Part shown: positions 1 to 7,498 of the stretch, piece by piece
Layout of the letters: each line of letters begins with the position of its first letter
Numbering within the stretch: the first letter of the stretch is position 1
Assembly (NCBI RefSeq): GCF_001276515.1
Contig: NZ_LDVZ01000032.1
Location: 1 to 10,183, forward strand
Reading direction: 5' to 3'
DNA length: 10,183 nucleotides
DNA from: Haemophilus sp. C1
GTDB lineage: Bacteria > Pseudomonadota > Gammaproteobacteria > Enterobacterales > Pasteurellaceae
Made by a program: the position numbers and the translations under genes
Notes under the pieces: generated by a model
Databases searched by the model: none
Told to the model about the DNA's origin: nothing
Seen by the model: only the letters and a program-made list of their open reading frames with translations

Positions 1-56
1 AGCGCAACTGGTTTGGGACCAGTGGGTCGTAGGTTCAAATCCTATCTCGCCGACCA
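1..56 (+). tRNA. tRNA-Pro (anticodon UGG), 5' end missing
   Basis: This is the 3' part of a proline tRNA; the acceptor 5' strand and most of the D arm lie before the window. The anticodon stem pairs 7-11 with 19-23 around the loop TTTGGGA, giving anticodon TGG at 14-16. The T arm contains GGTTCAAATCC (32-42), followed by the acceptor 3' strand CTCGCCG (46-52), discriminator A53 and an encoded CCA at 54-56. The visible part closely resembles enterobacterial tRNA-Pro(UGG). It lies 44 nt upstream of tRNA-Arg and is probably co-transcribed with it. Confidence 0.95.
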
Positions 57-100
57 CTTCTTTTTTTCTTGAAATTCTGTACAAAAGAAATCCTTTGAAT

Positions 101-177
<77 letters not shown>

Positions 178-288
178 TTTATTTCTTTAATCTATTTTTT
201 TATTCTCTTTTATTAATTTCCTTTGCTATTTAAGCAAGCTACAATACGCACCAAAATTTTATCAATGTAAATCAGAAAGAGAATTATT
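178..288 (+). promoter_or_regulatory. tRNA-Arg to rapA intergenic region with weak candidate rapA promoter
   Basis: This is a 111-nt AT-rich spacer. A TACAAT hexamer at 240-245 could be the -10 box of rapA, but the sequence 17 bp upstream (TTTCCT, 217-222) is a poor -35. A purine-rich AGAAAGAGAA stretch ending at 283 supplies the ribosome binding site for the ATG at 289. Read-through from the tRNA genes cannot be excluded because I see no strong terminator between them. Confidence 0.4.
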
Positions 289-3060
289 ATGCCCTTTGCT
301 ATTGGTCAGCGTTGGTTGAGTGAAAGTGAAAACGCTTTAGGATTAGGTGTTATTACCGCATTAGATCAACGAACCGTCACGATTTATTTCCCCGCAGCAG
401 ATGAAACGAGGATATATGCTGCTGCACAAGCGCCTTTAAGTCGAATTGTGTTTAGCAAAGGCGAAACATTATCCCATCAAGCAGGCTGGCAAGGTGAGAT
501 TTTAGACGTTCAAAATATGAACGGTTTGCTATTTTATTTAGTTAAAAATCCACAAGGTGAAGATGTCATTGTGCAAGAACGTGATATTTCGCCGATTATT
601 TCTTTTAGCCAAGCGAAAGATCGTTTGTTTTCAGCGCAAATTGATCGCAGCAGTCATTTTGCATTGCGTTATCGCACGCTTTGTCATCAGCAAGCACAAT
701 TTAAATCGCCATTGCGTGGTTTACGCGGAACACGTGCAGGTTTAATTCCTCATCAGCTTCATATTGCCGCTGAAGTCGGTCATCGAGTTAATCCTCGCGT
801 GTTATTAGCGGATGAGGTTGGTTTAGGGAAAACCATTGAAGCAGGAATGATTTTACAGAATCAACTTTTTGCTGAGAAAGTGCAACGTGTTCTTATTATC
901 GTGCCAGAAACGTTGCAACATCAATGGCTGGTGGAAATGCTTCGTCGTTTTAATTTGCATTTTTCACTTTTTGATGAAGAGCGTTGCAACGATTTTGATA
1001 TTGATGCCGTTAATCCGTTTACAACTGAAAGCTTAATTATTTGTTCGCTGAATTGGTTAGAAGCTTATCCAAACCGAGTAGAGCAGGCACTTGATGCTCA
1101 ATTTGACTGTTTAATTGTGGATGAGGCGCATCATCTCGTGTGGTCCGAATCTTCACCAAGTGCGGCTTATTTATTAGTTGAACAGCTTGCTCGTATTATT
1201 CCATCCGTCTTGTTACTCACGGCAACCCCAGAACAACTTGGGCAAGAAAGTCATTTTGCTCGTTTGCGCTTACTGGATCCAGAACGTTTCTTTGATTATC
1301 AAACCTTTGTGAAAGAACAGGAACGCTACCAACCTGTGGTTAATGCCGTTGAATCTTTGTTGGCAAATAAGGCATTAAGTGCGGTAGAAAAAAATCATAT
1401 TTCTGATTTGTTGCTTGAACAAGATGTCGAGCCACTTTTTAAAGCGATTGCCTCAAATAATGATGAAGAACAGCATCGTGCCCGTCAGGAATTGATTCAA
1501 GCCTTAATTGATCGTCACGGCACGGGGCGAATGTTATTCCGCAATACACGTCAAGGCGTGAAAGGTTTTCCGCACCGTGTTTACCACCAAATTACACTCT
1601 CGGAAGAGAATGATAAAATTGATTGGCTGATTGATTTCCTCAAACTACATCGCGATGAAAAAATCTTTGTGATTTGCCAGAGAGTGGCAACGGCGATTCA
1701 GTTAGAACAAATTTTACGTGAACGCGAGGCGATTCGCGCCGCAGTGTTTCACGAAAAAATGTCGATTATTGAACGAGATAGAGCCGCGGCTTATTTTGCG
1801 GATTTAGAAAACGGCGCACAGGTTTTACTGAGCTCGAGTATTGGCTCGGAAGGGCGTAATTTCCAATTTGCGGCAAATTTAGTGTTATTTGATTTACCGA
1901 CCAATCCTGATTTATTGGAACAATGTATTGGCCGATTAGATCGTATTGGACAAAAACGTGATGTGCAAATTTATGCGCCTTGTGCAAAAGATTCGCCTCA
2001 AAGCCGTTTAGCGCGTTGGTACAATGAGGGGCTGAATGCTTTTGAACAAACTTGTCCAATGGGAATGGCATTATTTGCCCAGTTTTCTGATGAGTTAGAA
2101 AAAGTGCGGTCACATTCTACCGCACTTTCAGAGAATGAATTTTCTGAATTATTAAAACAAACTAAAACCACGCGGGAAAGACTCAAGATTGAGTTAGAAA
2201 AAGGTCGTGATCGTTTATTAGAGCTAAATTCTCATGGCGGTGAGCAAGCACAAGCGTTAGCGGATCAAATTGCTGATGAAGATAATTCGCCTGAGCTTGT
2301 GAATTTTGCTTTAAAATTATTTGATATTATTGGCGTAGAGCAAGAAGATCTTGGAGCAAATAGTATTGTGATTAGCCCAACAGGGACAATGCTTGTCCCC
2401 GATTTCCCGGGTTTAAAAGAAGAAGGTGTGACGGTTACCTTTGATCGAGAACTTGCCCTTGCTCGCGAAGAAATGGAATTCTTGACTTGGGATCATCCTA
2501 TGATTCGTCAAGGTATTGATCTTGTTGCTTCGGGTGATATTGGCAAAGCTGCAATGGCATTGCTTGTAAATAAACAACTGCCCGCTGGCACCTTATTAAT
2601 TGAATTGATTTACGTGGTGGAAAGCCAATCGCCAAAAGGGTTGCAGCTCAATCGTTTCTTGCCGCCAACGCCTATTCGTCTGTTACTTGATAACAAAGGA
2701 AATAACATTGGTGAGCAGGTTGCCTTTGAAACATTGCATAGCAAATTGAAACCACTTGGTAAAAATATTGCTAATCAAATGGTGAAAATGGCACGGGCCA
2801 ATATTGAAGCCTTGATTACACGAGGCGATCAGCTCGTAAAATCTTTAGCTGAACCGATTATTGCTGAAGCTAAAAATCAAGCAGATCAACAATTAAGCGC
2901 AGAAATTAACCGTTTACAGGCTTTGCGAGCAGTGAATAAAAATATTCGCCAAAGCGAAATTGATATTTTAGAACAACAACGAACACAATCACTTGACGAG
3001 CTTTCTAAAGCAAATTGGCGTTTGGATTGCTTGCGGGTCATTGTGACGAACAAGGAATAA
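289..3060 (+). CDS. rapA: RNA polymerase-associated ATPase RapA (HepA), SWI2/SNF2 family
   Basis: RapA binds RNA polymerase and uses ATP to promote its recycling after transcription. The 923-residue protein shows the SWI2/SNF2 motor motifs in order: Walker A DEVGLGKT at about 175-182, DEAH box at 278-281, LLTATP at 309-314, GSEGRNF at 519-525 and the motif VI segment [11 protein letters not shown] at 545-555. The N-terminal ~110 residues match the RapA-specific Tudor-like region, and the C-terminal ~300 residues contain recognisable RapA blocks such as MLVPDFPGL and [14 protein letters not shown]. It is somewhat shorter than E. coli RapA (968 residues as I recall) but looks intact. The ATG at 289 follows a purine-rich ribosome site. 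rluA starts 2 nt after its stop, as in the enterobacterial rapA-rluA pair. An unusual inverted pair of uptake signals lies inside the gene at 2101-2128, in the variable linker after the helicase core. Confidence 0.97.
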   Translation: MPFAIGQRWLSESENALGLGVITALDQRTVTIYFPAADETRIYAAAQAPLSRIVFSKGETLSHQAGWQGEILDVQNMNGLLFYLVKNPQGEDVIVQERDISPIISFSQAKDRLFSAQIDRSSHFALRYRTLCHQQAQFKSPLRGLRGTRAGLIPHQLHIAAEVGHRVNPRVLLADEVGLGKTIEAGMILQNQLFAEKVQRVLIIVPETLQHQWLVEMLRRFNLHFSLFDEERCNDFDIDAVNPFTTESLIICSLNWLEAYPNRVEQALDAQFDCLIVDEAHHLVWSESSPSAAYLLVEQLARIIPSVLLLTATPEQLGQESHFARLRLLDPERFFDYQTFVKEQERYQPVVNAVESLLANKALSAVEKNHISDLLLEQDVEPLFKAIASNNDEEQHRARQELIQALIDRHGTGRMLFRNTRQGVKGFPHRVYHQITLSEENDKIDWLIDFLKLHRDEKIFVICQRVATAIQLEQILREREAIRAAVFHEKMSIIERDRAAAYFADLENGAQVLLSSSIGSEGRNFQFAANLVLFDLPTNPDLLEQCIGRLDRIGQKRDVQIYAPCAKDSPQSRLARWYNEGLNAFEQTCPMGMALFAQFSDELEKVRSHSTALSENEFSELLKQTKTTRERLKIELEKGRDRLLELNSHGGEQAQALADQIADEDNSPELVNFALKLFDIIGVEQEDLGANSIVISPTGTMLVPDFPGLKEEGVTVTFDRELALAREEMEFLTWDHPMIRQGIDLVASGDIGKAAMALLVNKQLPAGTLLIELIYVVESQSPKGLQLNRFLPPTPIRLLLDNKGNNIGEQVAFETLHSKLKPLGKNIANQMVKMARANIEALITRGDQLVKSLAEPIIAEAKNQADQQLSAEINRLQALRAVNKNIRQSEIDILEQQRTQSLDELSKANWRLDCLRVIVTNKE
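1377..1385 (+). repeat. DNA uptake signal sequence (USS)
   Basis: An exact 9-bp Hin-type uptake signal core, AAGTGCGGT, lies within rapA. It is followed by an A-rich stretch as in the extended consensus. In-frame it encodes part of LSAV (about residues 363-366). Confidence 0.9.
2101..2128 (+). repeat. Inverted USS pair inside rapA
   Basis: A plus-strand USS (2102-2110) and a minus-strand USS (2119-2127) form a 10-bp perfect inverted repeat, 2101-2110 with 2119-2128, around an 8-nt loop CACATTCT. In frame it encodes residues 605-614 of RapA ([10 protein letters not shown]), a poorly conserved linker between the helicase core and the later GRDRLLEL block. Elsewhere in this window such pairs lie after stop codons and have T tails. 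This one is followed by TTT and then CAGAG, so a strong intrinsic terminator is unlikely. Confidence 0.9.
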
Positions 3061-3062
3061 AA

Positions 3063-3722
3063 ATGGCATTGATTGAATATAATCCGCCTCTTGAACCTTA
3101 TTTAGATATTATTTATCAAGATAATCATTTGTGCGTAGTGAACAAACCTAGCGGTTTGCTTTCTGTGCCAGGCAATCAACCACAATATTACGATAGCGCA
3201 ATGAGTCGAGTAAAAGAAAAATTCGGCTTTTGCGAGCCTGCGCATCGTTTGGATATGGCAACGAGCGGTATTATTGTGTTTGCTTTAAGTAAGGCTGCGG
3301 ATCGTGAATTAAAACGTCAATTTCGCGAACGTGAACCTAAAAAACATTATCAAGCGATTGTTTGGGGGTATCTAGAGAAAGATTATGGCGAGATAAATTT
3401 GCCGATGATTTGTGATTGGGAAAACCGCCCACGCCAACGTTTGGATTTTGTTTTAGGAAAAAGAGCGGTCACAAAATTCGAAGTTTTAGCACGTTTGCCT
3501 AATAACAGTACTCGCGTGAAACTGACGCCCGTGACAGGCAGATCTCATCAATTACGCTTGCACATGTTAGCATTGGGGCATCCAATTCTAGGCGATAAAT
3601 TTTATTCTCATCCACAGGCTAAAGCTATGTCGCCAAGATTATGCTTGCACGCAGAAGAATTGACGATTACCCACCCCATTACAGGGGAAACAATGACTTT
3701 TAATGCGAAGTCAGATTTTTAA
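3063..3722 (+). CDS. rluA: Dual-specificity rRNA/tRNA pseudouridine synthase RluA
   Basis: RluA isomerises uridine to pseudouridine at 23S rRNA position 746 and at tRNA position 32 in E. coli. The 219-residue protein carries the family signature HRLDMATSG at 61-69, with the catalytic aspartate at 64, the same position as in E. coli. Other conserved blocks are VVNKPSGLLSVPG, LKRQFREREPKKHY and TGRSHQLRLHMLALGHPILGD (shown to 20 residues: TGRSHQLRLHMLALGHPILG). I chose the ATG at 3063 because AAGGA at 3052-3056 is spaced 6 nt before it and the N terminus then matches the family. An in-frame TTG at 3015 would overlap rapA and adds 16 unsupported residues. The ribosome site lies within the end of rapA, which suggests coupled translation. 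Confidence 0.96.
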   Translation: MALIEYNPPLEPYLDIIYQDNHLCVVNKPSGLLSVPGNQPQYYDSAMSRVKEKFGFCEPAHRLDMATSGIIVFALSKAADRELKRQFREREPKKHYQAIVWGYLEKDYGEINLPMICDWENRPRQRLDFVLGKRAVTKFEVLARLPNNSTRVKLTPVTGRSHQLRLHMLALGHPILGDKFYSHPQAKAMSPRLCLHAEELTITHPITGETMTFNAKSDF

Positions 3723-3748
3723 ATTTCCGTAGAAGCACGAGATCACGA

Positions 3749-4327
3749 ATGAAAAACTTTTTAGCTCAACAAGGAAAAATCACGCTAATTCTCACCGCAC
3801 TTTGTGCGCTTATTTATATTGCCCAACAGCTGGGTTTTGAAGACGATATTATGTATTTGATGCATTACCCCGCTTACGAAGAGCAAGATAGCGAAGCGTG
3901 GCGTTATATTTCACATACATTGGTACATTTATCTAATTTGCATATTTTGTTTAATCTGTCTTGGTTTTTTATTTTTGGTGGAATGATTGAGCGCACTTTT
4001 GGTTCGGTCAAATTATTGATGTTGTATGTTGTGGCCTCCGCCATAACAGGATATGTACAAAATTATGTGTCTGGCCCCGCTTTCTTTGGGCTTTCTGGTG
4101 TTGTATATGCAGTTCTAGGTTATGTATTTATACGTGATAAATTGAATCATCATTTATTTGATCTGCCAGAAGGTTTTTTCACAATGTTATTGGTGGGGAT
4201 CGCATTAGGTTTTATTAGCCCCTTATTTGGTGTTGAAATGGGAAATGCTGCACATATTTCAGGCTTGATTGTCGGTCTTCTTTGGGGATTTATCGATAGC
4301 CAATTACGTAAAAATTCGCTAGAGTAA
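3749..4327 (+). CDS. glpG: Rhomboid intramembrane serine protease GlpG
   Basis: GlpG cleaves membrane proteins within the lipid bilayer of the inner membrane. The 192-residue protein has about six hydrophobic segments. The catalytic dyad is visible as Ser116 in GLSGVVYAVLG and His169 in GNAAHISGL, with the conserved ERTFGS loop-1 region (81-86) and the HxxxN-type motif HILFN (65-69). It lacks the cytoplasmic N-terminal domain present in E. coli GlpG, as is known for the short H. influenzae enzyme whose crystal structure has been solved. The start at 3749 lies 26 nt after rluA and has only a weak ribosome site, so expression is probably coupled within the operon. A minus-orientation uptake signal encodes Thr16-Ala17-Leu18 in the first membrane segment. 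From memory it differs from the H. influenzae Rd protein at only a few positions. Confidence 0.96.
   Translation: MKNFLAQQGKITLILTALCALIYIAQQLGFEDDIMYLMHYPAYEEQDSEAWRYISHTLVHLSNLHILFNLSWFFIFGGMIERTFGSVKLLMLYVVASAITGYVQNYVSGPAFFGLSGVVYAVLGYVFIRDKLNHHLFDLPEGFFTMLLVGIALGFISPLFGVEMGNAAHISGLIVGLLWGFIDSQLRKNSLE
3794..3802 (-). repeat. DNA uptake signal sequence (USS)
   Basis: An exact Hin-type USS core on the minus strand (ACCGCACTT on the plus strand) lies within glpG. It encodes TAL in the first transmembrane helix. Confidence 0.9.
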
Positions 4328-4356
4328 GCCCGTTTAATTTGGATAAAGGATTCGCT

Positions 4357-5109
4357 ATGAAACAATCGTTACGCCATCAAAAAATTATTAAACTGGTGGA
4401 GCAAGCTGGCTATTTAAGCACGGAAGAACTGGTTACAGCCTTAGATGTTAGCCCCCAAACGATTCGCCGTGATTTGAATATTTTGGCAGAGTTGGATTTA
4501 ATCCGTCGCCATCACGGCGGTGCGGCATCGCCATCTTCTGCAGAAAATTCTGATTACGTGGATCGTAAGCAATTCTTTTCATTACAAAAAAATAATATTG
4601 CGCAGGAAGTCGCAAAGTTGATTCCTAACGGCGCATCTTTGTTTATTGATATTGGTACCACGCCTGAGGCTGTCGCCAATGCATTGCTTGACCACGAAAA
4701 ACTCCGAATTGTGACGAATAATCTGAATGCCGCTCATCTTTTACGCCAAAATGAAAGTTTTGATATTGTCATGGCGGGCGGATCGTTACGAATGGATGGT
4801 GGAATTATCGGCGAAGCTACGGTGAATTTTATTTCTCAATTTCGCCTAGATTTCGGGATTTTAGGGATTAGCGCGATCGATGCTGATGGTTCATTATTGG
4901 ATTATGATTACCATGAAGTACAAGTCAAGAGAGCGATTATTGAAAGTTCACGTCAGACCTTATTAGTGACCGATCACTCTAAATTTACTCGCCAAGCGAT
5001 TGTTCGATTGGGCGAATTAAGTGATGTGGAATATTTGTTTACGGATGATGTTCCCGAGGGAATTGTCAATTATCTGAAAGGTCAGAAAACGAAATTAGTT
5101 TTATGTTAG
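4357..5109 (+). CDS. glpR: Glycerol-3-phosphate regulon repressor GlpR, DeoR family
   Basis: GlpR represses glycerol and glycerol-3-phosphate use genes; glycerol-3-phosphate is the inducer in E. coli. The 250-residue protein has an N-terminal DeoR-type helix-turn-helix (about 6-56), with the family segment STEELVTALDVSPQTIRRDL at 21-40. The DeoR C-terminal sensor domain follows, with FIDIGTTPEAVANAL at 96-110 and VTNNLNAAHLL. Length is close to E. coli GlpR. I chose the ATG at 4357 because AAAGGA (4345-4350) is spaced 6 nt upstream; an in-frame TTG at 4339 lies before that site. It sits 29 nt after glpG, as in the E. coli glpEGR operon, but glpE is absent here. I saw no obvious GlpR operator nearby. 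Confidence 0.93.
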   Translation: MKQSLRHQKIIKLVEQAGYLSTEELVTALDVSPQTIRRDLNILAELDLIRRHHGGAASPSSAENSDYVDRKQFFSLQKNNIAQEVAKLIPNGASLFIDIGTTPEAVANALLDHEKLRIVTNNLNAAHLLRQNESFDIVMAGGSLRMDGGIIGEATVNFISQFRLDFGILGISAIDADGSLLDYDYHEVQVKRAIIESSRQTLLVTDHSKFTRQAIVRLGELSDVEYLFTDDVPEGIVNYLKGQKTKLVLC

Positions 5110-5116
5110 GAATGAG

Positions 5117-5153
5117 AAAGTGCGGTAAAAATAATGTGTTTTTACCGCACTTT
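5117..5153 (+). terminator. Intrinsic terminator after glpR made from an inverted USS pair
   Basis: A 15-bp perfect stem pairs AAAGTGCGGTAAAAA (5117-5131) with its complement at 5139-5153 around the loop TAATGTG, and is followed by further Ts. Both arms contain exact uptake signal cores (5118-5126 plus, 5144-5152 minus). It starts 7 nt after the glpR stop and should end the rapA-rluA-glpG-glpR transcript. Confidence 0.92.
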
Positions 5154-5180
5154 TTATATGTTTTATGGGTAAGATTTATT

Positions 5181-5209
5181 TTGTTGTTACTTGGCAAATT
5201 AGGTAGAAT
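5181..5209 (+). promoter_or_regulatory. Candidate sigma-70 promoter of mlaA
   Basis: TTGTTG (5181-5186), a 17-bp spacer and TAGAAT (5204-5209) form a plausible housekeeping promoter. It lies between the glpR terminator and the mlaA ribosome site AAGGA (5226-5230). The predicted transcript would have a leader of about 20 nt. Confidence 0.6.
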
Positions 5210-5236
5210 AAGCCCACATTTATATAAGGATTCAAA

Positions 5237-5989
5237 ATGAAAATAAAGACGATTCTGACCGCACTTTTCGGCGTAATTGTGCTGACAGGTTGTGCAAATA
5301 AGAACGACACGAAACAAGCAAGTGAGCGTAACGATGCCCTTGAAGGGGTCAATCGAACCATGTGGAAATTTAACTATAATGTTATGGATCGTTATGTGTT
5401 AGAACCCGCTGCAAAAGGTTGGAATAACTATGTGCCTAAGCCGATTTCTTCTGGTCTTGCTGGCATTGCCAATAATCTTGATGAGCCGGTAAGCTTTGTG
5501 AACCGCTTAATTGAAGGTGAACCGAAAAAAGCATTTGTTCACTTTAATCGCTTTTGGATTAACACCGTATTTGGTCTAGGCGGTTTTATTGATTTTGCGA
5601 GCGCAAGCAAAGAGCTACGCGTAGATAACCAACGTGGATTTGGGGAAACTTTAGGTAGTTACGGCGTAGATGCAGGCACTTATATTGTGCTACCGATTTA
5701 TAATGCAACAACGCCACGTCAATTAACCGGTGCTGTGGTTGATGCTGCTTATATGTATCCATTCTGGGAATGGGTTGGCGGCCCGTGGTCGTTAGTGAAA
5801 TATGGTGTGCAAGCAGTGGATGCTCGTGCGAAAAATATCGATAACGCGGAGTTGTTACGCCAAGCACAAGATCCATATGTAACCTTTAGAGAAGCGTATT
5901 ACCAAAATTTACAATTTAAAGTGAGTGATGGCAAATCAACAGAAAATAAAGAATCGCTTTCTGATGACGTGCTAAAAGAAATTGATTAA
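5237..5989 (+). CDS. mlaA: Outer-membrane lipid asymmetry lipoprotein MlaA (VacJ)
   Basis: MlaA removes mislocalised phospholipids from the outer leaflet of the outer membrane and passes them to the Mla ABC pathway. In H. influenzae it is known as VacJ and is linked to serum resistance and vesicle release. The 250-residue protein begins with a lipoprotein signal peptide whose lipobox LTGC ends at Cys19. Residue +2 is Ala, not the Asp retention signal, so outer-membrane sorting is expected. Family motifs include NDALEGVNR (32-40), NNLDEP (79-84) and GFGETLGSYGV (134-144). The C-terminal tail after about residue 230 is polar and poorly conserved. AAGGA (5226-5230) lies 6 nt before the ATG. The mla transporter genes are not adjacent. 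A uptake signal within the signal peptide encodes Thr8-Ala9-Leu10. Confidence 0.95.
   Translation: MKIKTILTALFGVIVLTGCANKNDTKQASERNDALEGVNRTMWKFNYNVMDRYVLEPAAKGWNNYVPKPISSGLAGIANNLDEPVSFVNRLIEGEPKKAFVHFNRFWINTVFGLGGFIDFASASKELRVDNQRGFGETLGSYGVDAGTYIVLPIYNATTPRQLTGAVVDAAYMYPFWEWVGGPWSLVKYGVQAVDARAKNIDNAELLRQAQDPYVTFREAYYQNLQFKVSDGKSTENKESLSDDVLKEID
5258..5266 (-). repeat. DNA uptake signal sequence (USS)
   Basis: An exact minus-orientation USS core lies within the signal-peptide codons of mlaA. It encodes TAL in the hydrophobic core. Confidence 0.9.
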
Positions 5990-5995
5990 TAAACG

Positions 5996-6026
5996 AAAAG
6001 TGCGGTGAAAAATAACCGCACTTTTT
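5996..6026 (+). terminator. Intrinsic terminator between mlaA and ridA from an inverted USS pair
   Basis: An 11-bp stem, AAAAGTGCGGT (5996-6006) with its complement at 6015-6025, closes a GAAAAATA loop and ends in a T run (6022-6026). Both arms hold exact uptake signals (5998-6006 plus, 6015-6023 minus). It begins 6 nt after the mlaA stop. Only 16 nt separate the T run from the ridA start. Confidence 0.87.
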
Positions 6027-6042
6027 ATCAACTAAGGAGAAA

Positions 6043-6435
6043 ATGATGACTCAAATTATTCATACTGAAAAAGCACCGGCAGCTATTGGCCCTTATGTTC
6101 AAGCGGTTGATCTTGGCAATTTAGTTTTAACCTCAGGGCAAATTCCAGTGAATCCTGCAACAGGTGAAGTGCCTACGGATATCGTTGCACAAGCACGCCA
6201 ATCTTTAGAAAACGTGAAAGCGATTATTGAGAAAGCGGGTTTAACCGTCGCAGATATTGTAAAAACAACGGTTTTTGTGAAAGATCTTAATGATTTTGCA
6301 GCAGTTAATGCAGAATATGAACGTTTCTTTAAAGAAAATAATCATCCTAACTTCCCTGCTCGTTCTTGCGTAGAAGTTGCACGTTTACCAAAAGATGTGG
6401 GATTAGAAATTGAAGCGATTGCTGTAAGAAAATAA
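6043..6435 (+). CDS. ridA: 2-iminobutanoate/2-iminopropanoate deaminase RidA (YjgF/YER057c/UK114 family)
   Basis: RidA hydrolyses reactive enamine and imine intermediates released by PLP enzymes such as threonine dehydratase, protecting other enzymes from damage. The protein is about 130 residues, the usual length, and acts as a cytoplasmic trimer. Hallmark segments are AIGPYVQAVDLGN, SGQIPVNPATGEVP, VKTTVFVKDLNDF and PARSCVEVARLPKD, with the substrate-binding arginine at 107 (105 in E. coli). Two tandem ATGs occur at 6043 and 6046. AAGGAG at 6034-6039 is 3 nt from the first and 6 nt from the second, so the second may be the true start; I give the longer form. An inverted USS hairpin stands immediately upstream, leaving no room for a promoter between hairpin and gene. 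Confidence 0.96.
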   Translation: MMTQIIHTEKAPAAIGPYVQAVDLGNLVLTSGQIPVNPATGEVPTDIVAQARQSLENVKAIIEKAGLTVADIVKTTVFVKDLNDFAAVNAEYERFFKENNHPNFPARSCVEVARLPKDVGLEIEAIAVRK

Positions 6436-6459
6436 TTTTCTGTTTGGCAATCTCTACTT

Positions 6460-6502
6460 AAAAGTGCGGTCATAAACTCGCATGTTTTTGACCGCACTTT
6501 TT
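6460..6502 (+). terminator. Intrinsic terminator after ridA from an inverted USS pair
   Basis: A 13-bp stem pairs AAAAGTGCGGTCA (6460-6472) with its complement at 6489-6501. After one T-T mismatch four more pairs (6474-6477 with 6484-6487) narrow the loop to TCGCAT. The arms contain uptake signals at 6462-6470 (plus) and 6491-6499 (minus), and the 3' arm ends in Ts. It separates ridA from htpX. Confidence 0.88.
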
Positions 6503-6537
6503 GTTTGTATGCTGATAACAAAAATTTTACATTACAC

Positions 6538-6566
6538 CTTGAATTTTTTATGAATTTTCCCCACTA
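6538..6566 (+). promoter_or_regulatory. Predicted heat-shock (sigma-32/RpoH) promoter of htpX
   Basis: CTTGAAT (6538-6544), a 14-bp spacer and CCCCACTA (6559-6566) closely match the E. coli sigma-32 consensus CTTGAAA / 13-15 bp / CCCCATNT. It lies 36 nt upstream of the htpX start, and htpX is a heat-shock gene in E. coli. No comparable sigma-70 promoter is obvious between the ridA terminator and htpX. Confidence 0.75.
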
Positions 6567-6602
6567 AGGAAATACTTAACCCTAACTTTGAGAGAACACA
6601 TT

Positions 6603-7454
6603 ATGATGCGTATTCTTCTTTTCTTGGCAACCAATATGGCTGTAATGCTGGTATTAGGTATTATTTTAAGTGTGACTGGTATTGCAGGAAATAGCACCGG
6701 CGGCATTTTAATTATGGCATTACTATTTGGTTTTGCTGGTTCATTAATTTCATTATTCCTGTCTAAAACGATGGCATTGCGTTCTGTAGATGGAGAGGTG
6801 ATTACTCAACCTCGTAATCAAACTGAACGTTGGTTAATTGATACCGTTAGTCGCCAAGCGCAGAAAGCGGGTATTCCGATGCCAGACGTGGCGATTTATC
6901 ATTCACCCGATGTGAATGCTTTTGCGACAGGTGCAACGAAAAGCAATTCTTTAGTTGCGGTTAGTACGGGATTATTAAACAACATGACTGAGTCTGAAGC
7001 TGAAGCTGTTTTAGCACACGAAATTTCCCATATTTCCAATGGGGATATGGTGACGATGGCGTTATTGCAAGGCGTATTGAATACTTTCGTGATTTTCTTA
7101 TCGCGCGTTATTGCAACGGCGGTGGCAAGTTCGCGTAACAATAATGGAGAAGAAACGCGCAGTTCAGGCATTTATTTCTTGGTTTCGATGCTATTGGAAA
7201 TGCTCTTTGGTGTGCTTGCGAGTATTATAGCAATGTGGTTCTCTCGTTACCGCGAATTTCGTGCAGATGCTGGTTCAGCAAGTTTAGTAGGCAAAGAAAA
7301 AATGATTATGGCACTGCAACGTTTGCAACAACTTCACGAACCCCAAAATCTCGAAGGTTCTTTAAATGCCTTTATGATTAATGGTAAACGCAGTGAACTC
7401 TTTATGAGCCATCCACCACTCGAAAAGCGTATTGAAGCCTTACGCAATCTTTAA
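6603..7454 (+). CDS. htpX: Membrane zinc metalloprotease HtpX (M48B family)
   Basis: HtpX is an inner-membrane zinc protease that degrades misfolded membrane proteins, with a role overlapping FtsH. The 283-residue product has two N-terminal hydrophobic segments (about 3-27 and 34-54). The zinc motif HEISH is at 139-143, with catalytic Glu140, and the third ligand Glu218 is in REFRADAG. Two more hydrophobic stretches lie near 150-175 and 190-213. The C-terminal motif [18 protein letters not shown] is conserved. I chose the ATG at 6603 because the protein then starts MMRILLFL like E. coli HtpX (MMRIALFL); an in-frame TTG at 6588 would add MREHI. The ATG at 6606 is also possible. The upstream promoter looks like a heat-shock promoter. 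A shared terminator separates it from convergent tusA. Confidence 0.95.
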   Translation: MMRILLFLATNMAVMLVLGIILSVTGIAGNSTGGILIMALLFGFAGSLISLFLSKTMALRSVDGEVITQPRNQTERWLIDTVSRQAQKAGIPMPDVAIYHSPDVNAFATGATKSNSLVAVSTGLLNNMTESEAEAVLAHEISHISNGDMVTMALLQGVLNTFVIFLSRVIATAVASSRNNNGEETRSSGIYFLVSMLLEMLFGVLASIIAMWFSRYREFRADAGSASLVGKEKMIMALQRLQQLHEPQNLEGSLNAFMINGKRSELFMSHPPLEKRIEALRNL

Positions 7455-7461
7455 AAATTTC

Positions 7462-7498
7462 AAAAAATCGGCCGCACTTTAATGATGGCTGATTTTTT
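7462..7498. terminator. Bidirectional terminator between htpX and tusA
   Basis: AAAAAATCGGCC (7462-7473) pairs with GGCTGATTTTTT (7487-7498) in a 12-bp stem containing one G-T pair, with a 13-nt loop. The T run serves htpX on the plus strand, and the complementary A run provides a U tract for tusA on the minus strand. The stem overlaps the tusA stop codon (7497-7499). The loop side carries a USS with one mismatch (GCCGCACTT, 7471-7479). Confidence 0.82.

Noticed and set aside
1766..2186. Minus-strand open frames antisense to rapA (115 and 62 residues)
   Set aside because: They lie entirely inside rapA, have no recognisable motif or ribosome site, and reflect the reverse reading of a conserved gene.
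3462..3470. Near-USS AGAGCGGTC region in rluA (AAAGAGCGGT)
   Set aside because: It carries a core mismatch (GA for GT), so I did not count it as an uptake signal; likewise AAGTGCGGC near 1153 in rapA.
5066..5361. Minus-strand frames spanning the glpR-mlaA gap
   Set aside because: They cross a strong terminator hairpin and both flanking genes and encode low-complexity sequence with no recognisable domain.
5117..6502. Repeated AAGTGCGGT/ACCGCACTT arms considered as a CRISPR-like or mobile repeat array
   Set aside because: The units are the known 9-bp Hin uptake signal, placed singly or as inverted terminator pairs at gene ends. There is no regular spacing, spacer set or transposase.
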